Assembly (NCBI RefSeq): GCF_034190915.1
Contig: NW_026947485.1
Span: 36,345,519 to 36,409,518 of the forward strand
DNA: 64,000 nt
Source of the DNA: Cavia porcellus
Lineage: Eukaryota; Chordata; Mammalia; Rodentia; Caviidae
Direction of reading: 5' to 3'
Shown piece by piece: positions 35,686 through 47,306 of this stretch. Below the pieces are notes generated by a model. The model had not been told where the DNA came from and searched no databases. It worked only from the letters and a program-made list of their open reading frames with translations. A program made the translations under genes and the position numbers. The stretch's first letter is position 1, and each line of letters begins with the position of its first letter.

Positions 35686-36102
35686 ATAACATCCTGACAC
35701 AAAGTAGGTAGACTCATGATGGGAGAGTAGTGTTTCATGTGTGAATTACCTGAGATAATAAGTAGGAGTTCAAGAGTCTAATAGCAGGTTCTCTAAGTTG
35801 AGAGGGGTAAGGATTACATATTATCTCCATTTTCCAAAGTTAGGTCTATCTATTGCCACCTTTGAAACGTACAATTCCCCTTGACCTACAGATCACAGCC
35901 CAGTACTTTGAAGAACATTCAAGGGACTCTTGTGCTTGTGTCCAACCTACTAGCCCAGGGTTCCCTCTTGCCATGTCTCTTAAAGCCATATGCCCTGACC
36001 ATATGCAAGCACTCTCTACGGCCCACACCCAGCACTTTGCTCCATCCACCTTGGTCCTTGCCTGCTTACCCCAGAGCATGTATTTCTTCTTTTAAAAAGC
36101 TC

Positions 36103-36256
36103 AAGGATGCAGCAGAAGGATCACCAAGCTCAAATTCAATGAGGGCAATTTAGCAACTTAAAGCATGTCTCTAAATAAAAAAATGTTTAAAAAATCAAGA
36201 ATACAGTTTAGCATGAAGGCCCTGGGTTCAATCTCCAGCACTGCAAAAAACCAAAA
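36103..36256 (+). mobile_element. B1 + ID dimeric SINE, 5' truncated
   Basis: A B1 3' half (agcagaaggatcaccaagct ... aatttagcaacttaaagcat gtctctaaataaa) is joined to an ID unit (aatacagtttagcatgaagg ccctgggttcaatctccagc). Same design as the 7131 element. Confidence 0.75.
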
Positions 36257-36259
36257 ATC

Positions 36260-37854
36260 TGTCCAATTTTCCCCTTCTGTGAAGCATCCTCCTCTGAATT
36301 AGCCATTCTTCTCCTGTGTGGCCACATGCAGCCTGTCACCTGTATGCGTGCCACTCCAGGGGAGCCTGGTATAGGGCATTTGGCAAAAGAGTTGCTCAAA
36401 AATTTTGAATACAGCCTTACTAGCTGTGTCTCATTTGGGATGTGTCATTTGTGACTCTTATTTATATATGGATCACAAATGAAAACTGCCCTCCTTATCC
36501 AACCAGGATTGGGACTCACTTCTTAATCCAGCCAATGTTTATTGGGCACTCCCTGGGTTTGGTGGAAAGTAAATAGAAAATGAATGTGAAATTGTTGTCT
36601 GAATTAGTTATTGTGAACCTTAGTTGACAAGAAGACCTTGAGGCTGGGAACCAGCCAATTTCCATTTGAATCTTCTGCATCTCTGAGTAAGATTTTACAC
36701 AGTGGGTGCTCAATTCACGTTCAAGGATGGACTGACCCGGAGGAAATGAGACTCAGTGTGAGAACTCTCCTGCTCTGTACTTCCAAGGTCTCAGTAAAGA
36801 AATGTTTTCCTCCTCCCAGGTGCCCCCACTTGCTCATTTTAGGTGCCCAAAGGAAAAGTCAGGGAAGAAAGTTACAGAGGAAAACACTACAATATCCCAT
36901 TGGACAAATGGCATGCTTATAGGGTAGAGAATAAGATAATCCTGAAATATCTACTAGCTTATTTATACGGTGTCTGAATGCAAAGCACTCATAGCCTACT
37001 GGAATTTGAAGAAATAATTGCCTGTTTAGGAACTGAGGAGGAGGCCAAATGAGATGAGACAGTTCTGTTGCTGGCTTCTCTTTGCAACACACCAAGCTGA
37101 CCTGATCAGAGACCTGCTGGGTGAAGGAGGAACAAATTTGTTCCCATCAAGCCTTTCCCTGGCCTGCCTTGGGAGTAAGAGTTTCAAGTGGTTGGGAGAC
37201 CAGTTAATGGACCACAATATGCAGACCAAGAGGCCAGGAAGTCTGGCCTAGGACCAGTCTTGTGACATTAAGGCTCACTGGGAACACTTTTGGAGCCCAA
37301 GAGGATAACAATTGAAAAATCTCAGCCTGTTCGGAGGGTCCCCATCCCTCAACTCCCCACCTGCATCCTGTCTCCCCTGTTTCTGTTACCTCCCTTTTCC
37401 CTCCCTAAGGATTATGTCCCAGCTTGGAACACCCTAAGAAGGTGAAGGGAACCAGTGGCCCCTGGTGGCAGGCATTAGCATGAGGCTTTCCAGAGGCACT
37501 GACACAATGTGAGAAGGGGGAGTCTTTGGGCAGAAGGGCCAAATCACCTGCTCCATCTCAGAGTGGCTGTCATTTGGTCTTAAGCCTATATGATTGCAGG
37601 AAATGAACCCTGCGATTTTCTTTCCTTTGTCATGATAGATAATTTGTATTTTCAAACTGGTACTGACTTTACAAAAAAGTCTCCCAGCAGCCCTATGCAA
37701 AATTGTGAGGACCATGTTGCCCCAGTGACACTTTTATTTACTTCCTGGACAAGTCCTTTTGCTCCTTTACTCCACCTCATCACCCTAGATTCATTAAACT
37801 TTCACTGGACACCCCATGCGCTCCTAGGATGAAACAATTGGAGCTAACAACATA
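36260..37854. other. Intron, nothing firm
   Basis: No exon or named repeat. A CTCF-like motif lies at 37453-37469 and is listed separately. Confidence 0.45.
37453..37469 (-). promoter_or_regulatory. CTCF-like motif
   Basis: The + strand reads agtggcccctggtggca; the minus strand core CCACCAGGGGCCAC differs from the CTCF consensus at one base. Same orientation as the 33261 motif. Prediction only. Confidence 0.4.
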
Positions 37855-38065
37855 TGTACAATAAATGTGTTTATATATTATATAATAAATATATACTAAC
37901 TTTCTCAATTTGCATTATATATAACAAATGTATACAAATTAAATAAATCCATAATACTAAATTATAATATAATCATATAATTTGTATATTGAGACAAATA
38001 AATATTGCACATAAATTAGTTAATATTAAAAAATATTATATATATATAATATATTATATTTTACA
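37855..38065. repeat. AT-rich low-complexity tract
   Basis: About 200 bp nearly free of G and C, with tatatata palindromes and repeated aataaata words. Confidence 0.95.
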
Positions 38066-38971
38066 ACCTGAACACTAGAGAACATCCAACCCTGCCACTT
38101 TGATGATGATGCTTAGGGACCAGGAGTTTCAGACAATGCCATGCAGCTTACTAAAAGCTGGTATTGGGTTGGGCTCAGATTTTCTTCTGGGCAGTGATCT
38201 GACTCTCTATACTCTTCCTCTCCCTGTAAATTAGCGCTCTCTCTTCAGCAGAATCTTTACACCTTAGATTCTTAACCCCAGGCCTTAATCCTCATGTTCT
38301 AGAGATCAGGGGTGGTGGTATGGAAGAGCTGGCACAGGTGTGTCTTTTTGTGCTTCTCAGAACCATGGCCTGCGTATTTAGAAGTTTATGCAGGGTGAGG
38401 CATGGAGCATGTTTGAGCTGTTGGGGTTGGAAAAGGGAGAACATTCTTATTTCTCACCTAAGTAAGCCCTTAGTGGTTGTCTGGGAAGTGAGACAGCAAC
38501 TTCATATCCTCTATTGCTTGATTTTTTTGATTTATATTCTGTAATCTATGATATGTGTCCACTGTGACAGTACGGGGGAGGGTAAGAGGATCAGCCTGGC
38601 ATGGTGATCCTAATTATGGCTCTGAAATATATTTCTTTGTCATGATCTCACAGTTCTTCTCTAGAATAATAGTGAACAAATTGTCCTTGGCAATGACTTT
38701 CAACTCAAGTACCAGTCCTGAGGTTCCAAAGCGTTCAGACCTCCAACTGGTTGTGCCGCCAACATTCAGCACTTCTCAAACTCACTCTTCTTCCCCACAC
38801 TCCACACGTGGATTTTCCCTCCCCACTTACTGCTTGGTCCCACCGTTGCTCACCGAAGTATGGCAATCCCAGAGTAGTTACTGAGGTTTAAGCTCCATTA
38901 CCTTCTGTTTCTGCTCTTCCTCTCTATTCTCACTGCCTTTAGGTTAGACCAAATTCAAGAGATTATGTTCC

Positions 38972-38975
<4 letters not shown>
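38066..38975. other. Intron, nothing firm
   Basis: Follows the AT tract. There is a possible old repeat near 38580-38660 (ctggcatggtgatcctaat), otherwise unassigned. Confidence 0.45.

Positions 38976-39017
<42 letters not shown>
38976..39017. repeat. (TA)n microsatellite
   Basis: Around 21 pure TA units. Confidence 0.98.
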
Positions 39018-39020
<3 letters not shown>

Positions 39021-39451
39021 AATGAAAGGCAACTATTTCCCTGAAGTTCCAGAATCCTACCATTCAATAAGTTTATCCTTCAATATGTCCTCAATATACA
39101 TGAAATAGTACTTTAAATGCATTTCATAAGTAAGATTTTTATGTAACTATGATAAACTTAATATTGATGGCCTGGAGGAAAACCAGTGGAGTCACTGAGG
39201 CATGTTCCAAGGTGGAGTGCAGTAAGCAGAGAGGAGGTGGAGCTCAAGGACCACACCTTCCCACATCCAAGACCTGCTAAACACAGGTCCAAGTCCAGCT
39301 CCGGTCTCAAGACCATCAACAACAAAGCAGTCACCTCCTACCAATCTCACAGTTGAGATTAATGGGAGAGGGCTTCCTTTCTTCCTTACCAGTAGTGTAG
39401 CTGTGAAACACAAGCCACCATAAGTGTGACCTGGCTCAGTAAGTGTCTTGT

Positions 39452-39655
39452 GATAATTGCTAACTTCATGTTAGCTCTGGTTATTTACTATATATACAAG
39501 GTGCTAAACAAATTTCATGTAGTAACACATTAAACCTCCATATCAGCTTAATATGGTAGATATTATTTGTGTTTTACAATGAAGAAACCAAGGGTTATAG
39601 AATTTGATTCATTTCCCAAAAGACATGTAGCTAGTTTTTCACAGCCCATGGTAAT
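39452..39655 (-). mobile_element. MIR SINE (antisense)
   Basis: taattgctaacttcatgtta, ttaaacctccatatcagctt, aatatggtagatattatttg and gaagaaaccaagggttatag follow the antisense MIR order (tcctcacaacaaccctatga, ggtactattat, gaggaaactgagg). Confidence 0.72.
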
Positions 39656-39659
39656 AGCC

Positions 39660-40276
39660 TGCTGTGGTAGATTAACTAATGCGCAACTTGTAACATCCAA
39701 CTGAGCTGAGTCAGTGTGGTGATGAGTGTGGAAGGCCCACCTAAGGACTGTACTGTTGATTCTCCTGGAGAAGTTTGTCACACTGGTTTTCCTGTTATGA
39801 ACTCAGCTGTTTTCATCATCAGAGGAGTTCAGGATCTCGCTGTTGCTGAGGCTGGCTTCAGTTCTCTTTGGGGAAGCTCTGATCCTTACCTGGAACATTG
39901 CTTCCAGTGTAGGCACCTCAGCCTGCTCACACAGATCCTTCAATACCCGCTGGCGCAGACTTTCTAGGTCCCACCATTGACTTTGGGCCTTCCCATCACA
40001 GATACTTGAAATAGTCTTGCATGAGACATTGTTGTGAGTCTAGTCCTCCAGCTGGACTAGTGGAAGATATTGCCATGGGCTCAAGGTCTTCAGCTGGACT
40101 CATGTAGGACATTGCCATGGTATCCAGGCCCTCAGCTGGATTCTTTGGGTCTCTAGTGTGCGGACAGATCTTCTACATTCTTCTGCATTTGACTCTTTAG
40201 ATGAATATTGTAAAATAATCCTATAAACTATGTGTCCTGTATTAAATGTATTCCCTTACAAACTCTGACTACACCA
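39660..40276 (+). mobile_element. Solo LTR, second copy of the 14385 family, with 44-bp internal units
   Basis: The ends (TGCTGTGGTAGATT ... TGACTACACCA) and the 3' half align in order with 14385-15164: shared pieces include cagactttctaggtcccacc (vs catagactttctagcttt), attgactttgggccttc, aaatattgcc-type blocks, and ctgactacac. In 40050-40155 a unit of about 44 bp (cagctggact...gccatggg/ggta...) repeats about 2.5 times. No perfect target duplication was found. Non-coding. Confidence 0.65.
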
Positions 40277-41960
40277 CCTATGGTACTTGTTACTAACCAC
40301 CATATTATATAATTTCTCAGGTAAGCCTAAAAACTAATATGTAAGTGCTACCCAAATAGTGAGATATATTACTACTGTTAGTATAAATTAACATGTTATA
40401 TGAGTACATCGGTGATTGATATTAATAGTCCAATCACTGAGTTTCATGATTTTGGTGACTTCCTCGATGGTCTCAGTTTCCATGTCTGAAGCATGGGGAA
40501 AGAGAATTCCTAAAGAACCAGAAATAGTAGCTGTGGGTTTTGCTCAGTGCTTCCAAGCTGTGAGATCAATAGTGTAATTGCTGTGAAACACATAGTCCTT
40601 GGTGAGACCACGTAAATAATTGTAATAACTGTGGTCAGTGACGGAGAGGATGGTTTTCCAATATCTTATTTTAAAATTCATTTCTCTACAATTAACTCCA
40701 CATGCTTCTGGCATCCTGTGTAGGCATGTAGGATGATTGCTTTTCCCTTGGAGGCATTTCAGCTCTGGTGCCTCCCTGCCATCCTAGGCTGTCCCTCACT
40801 GAGGTCAGAGGTCACCTTCTGACTTGAGAAGGGTGTCTTTCGGCCCCTCAACAGAGGGTGGGGGCAGATGAAAAGTGGTCAAAAGACCCTTTGTAATATC
40901 ACAGCCAAACTGCCCCTATCTCTGGAGGCCCCCAGTTCTCTGCATCTGTGCATTCCAATGCTATATTATGATGTCATCCTAGGACAGGGATGCCCTTCTC
41001 AGCTCCAGAATTCTAAGCCTGAAGAAGGACCTTCCCTATAATGTCATTGGGAAAGGATTTTCTGACTGAACAATTCATATGCCTTACTCTAGGCCTCAAG
41101 CATTCCTGGATGTTCATTTTTGATAATTTCAAGTGTTTCCATCCCAGGGTGATTGCTGTTTCAGACAGTAAGCTCTGGGCAGTGGCTGTCCTGGGCCACA
41201 TGTGCAGAGGGCAGGATAGGGAGAGTAAGTGCAAAGCTATATGTGGTGGTCTATGAGATGGCACAGGGTGAGGGCCACTCCTCCAAGAAGCTTGCTGGAC
41301 AGTGATGGGCATTGTTACTGTGGCACACAGTAATGTCTACTTTTATATGCACTGATGCTAACTGTAGGTGTAGGGTCAGAAAACATCAACTGCCATCGGT
41401 GACTCCATCTTTATAATTGGGGTGTGGGGTCAGACATAGCTTCTGAGAATCACAGGGGCAAGCAGGAGGGCATCGTGCTCCTAGTGTGTGGGCAGGGCTG
41501 TTGGAGCATAAGGGAAGTATGGAATCCGTGGAAGGTGAGAGGGAGACAGAATCCTCACTGCAGTGATGCCAGAGCTGGGTCTTCCACAACTGACAAGCAT
41601 CCCATGTGTTCTTCTGCCCCTCTTTGGCCACTCATACTGATTCCCTGGATAGTCAAGGATCCAGGCAACTTTTGGATCCTGCTAGAGACCAAAAGTAAGC
41701 AAATTTTGACTCCTTGCTTGTTTCAGGGCTTCTCAGGTATGTAGTATCTCAGTCATTTCACCCATAGCCAATTGGTACCACTCTGACTAGTGTACTTCCT
41801 GGGGGAGGGGATATCCTTGGTCCTTAGGATGAGTGTATTAGGAAAAACACACCTTATCCTTACTTGGAGAGCTGTGTTCTCCACTATCATGCAAGCCTGC
41901 ACCTTTGCTCTTTGCCCTGGATTGCAACTGCTTTTTGCTGCCTGCATGCATGCTCACGTC
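40277..41960. other. Intron, nothing recognised
   Basis: No exon or named repeat over 1.7 kb. Confidence 0.5.
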
Positions 41961-41991
41961 TTCTCTCTCATTCTCTTTCTCTCTGTCTCTC

Positions 41992-42036
<45 letters not shown>

Positions 42037-42055
42037 TCTCTGTCTCTGTCTCTGT

Positions 42056-42108
<53 letters not shown>
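41961..42108. repeat. Compound (CT)n(CA)n microsatellite
   Basis: About 97 bp of CT with CTGT interruptions switches abruptly to about 50 bp of pure CA at 42058-42060. The pyrimidine-only side borders an alternating tract. Confidence 0.98.
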
Positions 42109-42109
<1 letters not shown>

Positions 42110-42110
<1 letters not shown>

Positions 42111-44017
42111 GTCCCCACATGGAAACCTCGGCTCCATGAGGGGTTGATGCCCTGGCAGCTTGATGAAGCTTCAAGGAAAGGACCCGAGCAGAACTCATCA
42201 GAAAGAGCAGATGTCAAGGCAACATGTACTTGTCTGATGCTCCCTAGGATATTTATTTGTGAAGGAAATTGGCAAATAATGTTTAGGGACTGAGCAGTGG
42301 TCGGTTCTCTGACACCTCCCACAGACAGCTTGGAAAAGTATCTGCAGATGGGAGCTATATAGGGTTAGCTGCTGCCACTGTCCCTGGTGTAAGAAGGAGG
42401 ACTGTTGGTACTTTAAGGCAAGACATCAAAGGGAGATAAGGCTGGGAGAATGTCTTAGGTTGTCTGAGGACATTGGGGTCCTTTTGGTGTTTTCCCATTG
42501 TGAATGGAGCTCAAGCATTTCTTACTTTAGTAACATCTATTAAGCAATTGGTGTTCACAGAGCTACTGGGGACCTTGCAGAGAGGACTGGTGCCCTTCTA
42601 CATTACCGTTACCATCATCCTATTATCTCATGTTTTGACTTCATTCTAACTAACCGAGCACATTAACTAAGTCTCACAAACATATAATTATTACTAGTAT
42701 GTGCCAGATTCTTGACTAAGATCATTTTCTTCCTAGTAAGATCCACATGGTAGATCTGGGCTGGGGATTCTGAGTGTCATATTACAGCTGAGAACACCAA
42801 ACAAGCCTGACCCATCTAGCCTAAAGTGGCAAATGTCATTACCAGGCAAAGTAGGGAGCAGGGTGTGGCAGGCTCCCCAGTCTGTTCTTAAGCCCCTAAT
42901 GCAGCCCTGCCCTCTGGATTCTGACCCTCTGCTGGCAGAGAGAAAACATGCTCCAAGGAAGGAAGGAATGAGAGGCTTCCCCTTCAAGTGACTGCGTGCA
43001 TAGCATACGTGGACATGTCATAGGAACGTGACAGTGTGAGCAGATTTTATAGACAAAGGTGTCCCAGGACTCCAGGAGTCTTCATAGCCAGTGTCAGAGG
43101 GGCTCACAGACACAGACAGGCTGAAGAGAAGCAGAGAGTAAATTACAGAAAAGGAAAGAAAGAATGAGGCAATCTGAGCGGGACTGTGTGAAGGGCACTG
43201 AGTCCCGGAAGGACAGGCCTGTAGTGGCCTGGTGGGCAATGACCTGTGGATCTAGGGCTGATGGAGAAGAAGAGGGGCATTGTACAGAGGGGCAACATGG
43301 AAGGGGGCCTTGACTCTGGTGGGGAGCACCTATGGGGGACAGTGAAAACATGTCAAAGGAAGAAATCATGGGGTGAGGATGAGACAGCAACTGGATGACA
43401 GCAGCCATGAGGCCTGCTGGGATGAGGTTTGGGCTCAGGGAGTGGACACTCAGAAGCAAGTGCTGACTGCTGAAATTTGGGAGGAGAAGGAGTTGGGAGG
43501 TAGAACATGGGACAAAACCCAGAAAGGCGCTCTTTCCTCTTGCTGTGCCCAGCTCTATGCTAAAATCCTCCCTCCTTGGAGTTTGAACATGACCATTTCA
43601 GATTCCTGAAAACTGAGACAGCTCAGATAGGAGTCCGTGCAGTTCCAGACCTCTGACTGCTTTGGTTTTCCCAAGGCCTCCCACTTGGATAGGCAGTTCT
43701 TCCCTGGGCTGCTCGGCTGGATGAAGCAGCTGCTGGATACCCTGCATACGCAAAGTGTTTACCACGAGCTGCCCTCACTTTCACAGCACACCTCTGTGCA
43801 AGGTGCTTGGAGTGCCCCGGTTAGCAACTCATTTAGTCCTGGTGGCTGTCATGTGGGGTGTAGGGGAGAGTGATACCTCCCTGGTGGGAGGGGGGGGGGT
43901 CAGGAACAAGTGTGGCTTGGGAAAGTTGCAGGAGACATGTGGATGAGGAGAGAGGTCCCGATTCTCCATCCAAGTCTCTGTGCTGACCCCATGTGGGCCA
44001 TTGTCCCATTATAAAAT
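42110..44017. other. Intron, nothing recognised
   Basis: No exon or named repeat. A run of ten G lies at 43890-43899. Confidence 0.5.
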
Positions 44018-44150
44018 GGGCCCTGCTTTCTTTCTCTTTTTTTGTCTTTTTCCTTTTTATCGTTACCAGGGATCGAACTCACGACTGCCTGCTTGCAAGG
44101 CAGGTGCTTATGCCGCTGAGCTAAATCTCCAGCCCCAAGGGCCCTGCTTT
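44018..44150 (-). mobile_element. Recent ID-like SINE with a 12-bp target duplication
   Basis: The element is 44030-44138. The reverse complement starts ggggctggagatttagctca, has a good A box (tagctcagcgg) and B box (gagttcgatcc), and ends ccctggtaacg plus an A-rich tail (ataaaaaggaaaaagacaaa). It is flanked on both sides by gggccctgcttt (44018-44029 and 44139-44150). The intact duplication and clean promoter boxes make it the youngest-looking insertion in the window. Confidence 0.93.
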
Positions 44151-44235
44151 TTTCAGTGCCTCTGCAGCCTGACTCTGGACTGTGTTGATCCTGGTCTGCC
44201 CTCCAGAAGTTACTTCCAAGTGTTCTTTCCTTCTT

Positions 44236-44390
44236 TGTAGTACTGGTGGTTAAACTTAGGCTTTTATATTGAGCTACATTCCCAGCCCTTTAAAACAATT
44301 TTTTTTTTCTGAGACAAAGTCTCACCGAGCCACTAGTTTGTTCAGTCTGGGCTCAGACTTGTCATCCTCAAATGTGCCTCCCTGGTCAGG
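44236..44390 (-). mobile_element. B1 + ID dimeric SINE (antisense)
   Basis: ID part: taaacttaggcttttatatt gagctacattcccagccct. B1 part: tttctgagacaaagtctcac cgagccactagtttgttcag. Diverged, and the B1 5' end is missing or unclear. Confidence 0.75.
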
Positions 44391-44694
44391 TCAGGCTTGG
44401 TTCTTCACTTCTCCTGTGGCTTGGATAAAACATGGGCCTGACATCCTCCACAGAGTGGCCCCTTTTCTGAGTCACTTTAAATTTCAACCAGGCTCAGTTT
44501 CTGGGACAATTCTTGCAGCAGTGCACAGTTCATACATGGACAGTCTCTGCTGTGCTGCTTCCTCGCCCTGTCCAGCACTGTACCTCAGATAGCCCAGAGC
44601 TGGATGGACATTGGGGTCCCTTCTCTCTTTCCAGGCCATAGATGATCTTGCCAGACATTGGAGTCCATTCTATGGACTTCTCTCCTCTCCTATT

Positions 44695-44962
44695 TTCTTT
44701 CTTTTTTTCTTCCTTCCATCTTTTCTTCCTTCCTTCCTTCCTTTCCAGAACTAGGAATTGACCCCAGGGCTTTGATACTGAGCCACATTCCTAATTCTTA
44801 ATTTTTTTTTTCATTTTGAGAGAAGTCTCACTAAGCCACTACATTGTCCAGTCTTGACTCAAACTTGTACTGGTCTCTGTGACTTGAGGTCATTTTGTGT
44901 ACTACCTTACAAGCTAGGCAATTCCATCACAGGGGTACAGAGAGTGCCACCATGCCAGGCTA
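44695..44962 (-). mobile_element. B1 + ID dimeric SINE (antisense) with a (CTTC)n tail
   Basis: From left: a pyrimidine tail (cttccttccttccttc), an ID unit (gaattgaccccagggctttg atactgagccacattcc), a T-rich linker, then a B1 unit (gagagaagtctcactaagcc ... gtgccaccatgccaggct). The minus-strand tail grew into a GAAG repeat. Close to full length. Confidence 0.82.
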
Positions 44963-45034
44963 ACCTCTTGCTCTCTCTCTAGCTCCCAGTGACAGTGGAC
45001 AGGAATCATGGAGATCCATTCATTTGAATAGTAG

Positions 45035-45250
45035 TAACTGCAGAGTAATAATTGCTAACATTTATTGAAATGCAACTCTTAACCCCTCACTCTGCTAAGA
45101 ATTTTGTGTGCTTGGGGTGTGTCACGTTCATACAATAATGATGAAATGAGTTGAGTATTATTCCTATTCTTCATATAAGCAAAGTGATGCTTAGAAAGTT
45201 TAGTAGATTGTCTCAGGTCACACAATCTAAGTATCATGGGCAGGATTCCC
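45035..45250 (-). mobile_element. MIR SINE (antisense)
   Basis: taataattgctaacatttat tgaa, tattattcctattcttcata, agtagattgtctcaggtcac and gcaggattcccatggttctc follow the complete antisense MIR order. Confidence 0.82.
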
Positions 45251-45254
45251 ATGG

Positions 45255-47224
45255 TTCTCCTGTGGGCTCAGGCACTTGCAGTCTGCCTGTGCACCAATCT
45301 CAGGACTCTGGTCTTTTGTGACATGGATGAGCATGGTCCATCTGCCAGGCACCAGAAGGAGCTGATGCATGTAAAGCACATGGCTTGGTACCTGGTGCGT
45401 GGCAGGTGGTGAATTAACTGGCTATTCATTTGTATTTGTTTTCCTGCATGCAGGATCTGTCTGTCCAATCTCCTTTCTGGTCAGAACATTACAAATTCCC
45501 AGCCAAGGGTTTGAAGTTACTAGAATAAGTAGTGGCTCTGAGAATAATGGTGTAACACACTAAAATTTCAAACCTATAACTCTGGCCCATCGTCTTCCAA
45601 TGTGGCTCTGAGACAGGTGCAATCTGAGAAGTGATTTTAAAATATTCTGCTTTCAAAATATGTGGCTCAGAAATGTTTTTTGGCCCTTGCTTCATGTCAA
45701 CAGTGTTGGCTTCCCTTTTTATTTCTTTAGCAGCTGTCTTCTGGAGTTGTAGCTTGTTCTTTTGTGTCTCAGAGAGGTAGGGGAGATTAGGAGACCATTG
45801 CCCCTGATTTCATTGATTTGAACAATGCATGGCAAGAAGCCTTAAAGGCTTCATAGAAATCATCATTCAGCTTTGTGAATGTGTGTAACAGGAGACCCAA
45901 AGGGACTGATTGTCCCTGCAGTGTCCAGTAACACAGCCCAAGATTTGTGCACATGCAGAACCTAATTAATTGCTATTTATGGTTTTGATGTTCCTTTTGC
46001 ATCTTCTTTCTCCTGACTAGAATCAGGAAATAAAAACAAAGCGCCTTCATTGTGCTATTCTGGGGTGGCTGCAGCAGCATGAACACAGAAGCAAGTCAAG
46101 TCTCTTCTTCCAAATCTGGGACTCAAGGAAGGGAGATAGCCATGGCTTGCTGTAGAGTCCATACTGATAGTGAAACTGGCTTGGTTCAATCACTGTAAAT
46201 TAGAGAAGCTCTGCATCATGAGAATGAATGAAGATGTTTATGAGTTTTCATAAATTCATTTTCATCTGTTCATTCACTCAGTGTCTGAGTACCTACTCTG
46301 TTCTGTGGTTCAAGGGTTTGAGATACATCCTTTGATAAGGATTTGTGTCTGGTGGAGTTTGCATTCTGGTTAGAAAAATACACAATATCCAGATTCTGGG
46401 GAAAATAGACCAGGCCTATGATACATGGAACCTTTGAGGACCATCTGAGCAAACTACACATGTAGGACTGGATAGCCCCTGAGGTGTCTCCTCCTGAAAG
46501 TATCGTGGACAGCGGTGTCCCAGAGTGCAGATTATAGTGCTTATTTTTAATCACTACTTTTTCCTCAGTCCAGCTCAAGAACATTTCAGCTAAACTAGCT
46601 GAAATCACACACTCAAGCCTTCTGAGTAGAGTCACAAGGCCTGGGTCCTTCACCTCACTCCTCAGGCACCTCCCGCACCCCTACCTGTCCTCATGAAGTC
46701 TCCACTTCGCAGGCTGGTTTCCACTTCATGGTGCAGCAGCACCTCCATACTCTCCCCTGAGTGTGGACATAAGGAGCTTACTCCAGCTCTGCCCTCTTAA
46801 ATGTGGTTGTGCCTCTCCTTAACCTTCAGCTTGTGATGGAGACCTGACCATCTCTGCCTCTTCTCCACTGGCTGGATTGTCTCTGCATTCAATATCTAGA
46901 TGGAGACTTCAGAGTGGCTATGAGACAGGCTACCAGGGTCAGTCTCCCCCACACCCTGCAACCCCAATTCCAGTTTCATTTTCCTGCCTTGCAGAAAAGT
47001 CCCCACTGTTGTCTTTATTACCTAGGCCCAGCCCAGAAAATTCCAAGGTGTAGACCTGAAGGGGAAGTTTGGGGAGATATACAGGGAGAGAGGAGAGGGG
47101 TGTGTGTGCAAGGGTGGCCTGCATCTTTAGAGATGAATAGCACTGTTTGCTCATTAGGGAGATTATTTCAAGCAAGGCAGCAGCCAGAATGCTCTAGTGC
47201 AAGCATCTGCCTGCTACTGGGAGA
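45255..47224. other. Intron; unassigned, possible conserved element at 45955-46050
   Basis: 46250-46400 has an old LINE-tail flavour (gtctgagtacctactctgtt ctgtggttcaagg). 45955-46050 has a dense set of homeodomain, octamer-like and SOX-type words (cctaattaattgctatttat, cttttgcatct, aacaaagcg). No exon. Confidence 0.4.
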
Positions 47225-47306
47225 CAATATTTATTGTTCAACCCTTCAATGGATGTAAATAAACAGCCCGTCCCAGATAATGTTCCAATAAACAAACAAG
47301 CAGCTG
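47225..47306. promoter_or_regulatory. Forkhead/SOX-type motif cluster
   Basis: Within about 80 bp: caatatttattgttc, TGTAAATAAACA (canonical forkhead core), caataaacaaacaag and an adjoining CAGCTG E-box (47301-47306). The surrounding sequence does not look like a repeat. Candidate enhancer only. Confidence 0.35.

Noticed and set aside
40050..40155. Stand-alone minisatellite
   Set aside because: The 44-bp units lie inside an LTR copy and are better explained as part of that element.
46270..46653. 127-codon open frame on the minus strand
   Set aside because: It overlaps an old LINE-like tail and shows no protein family features.
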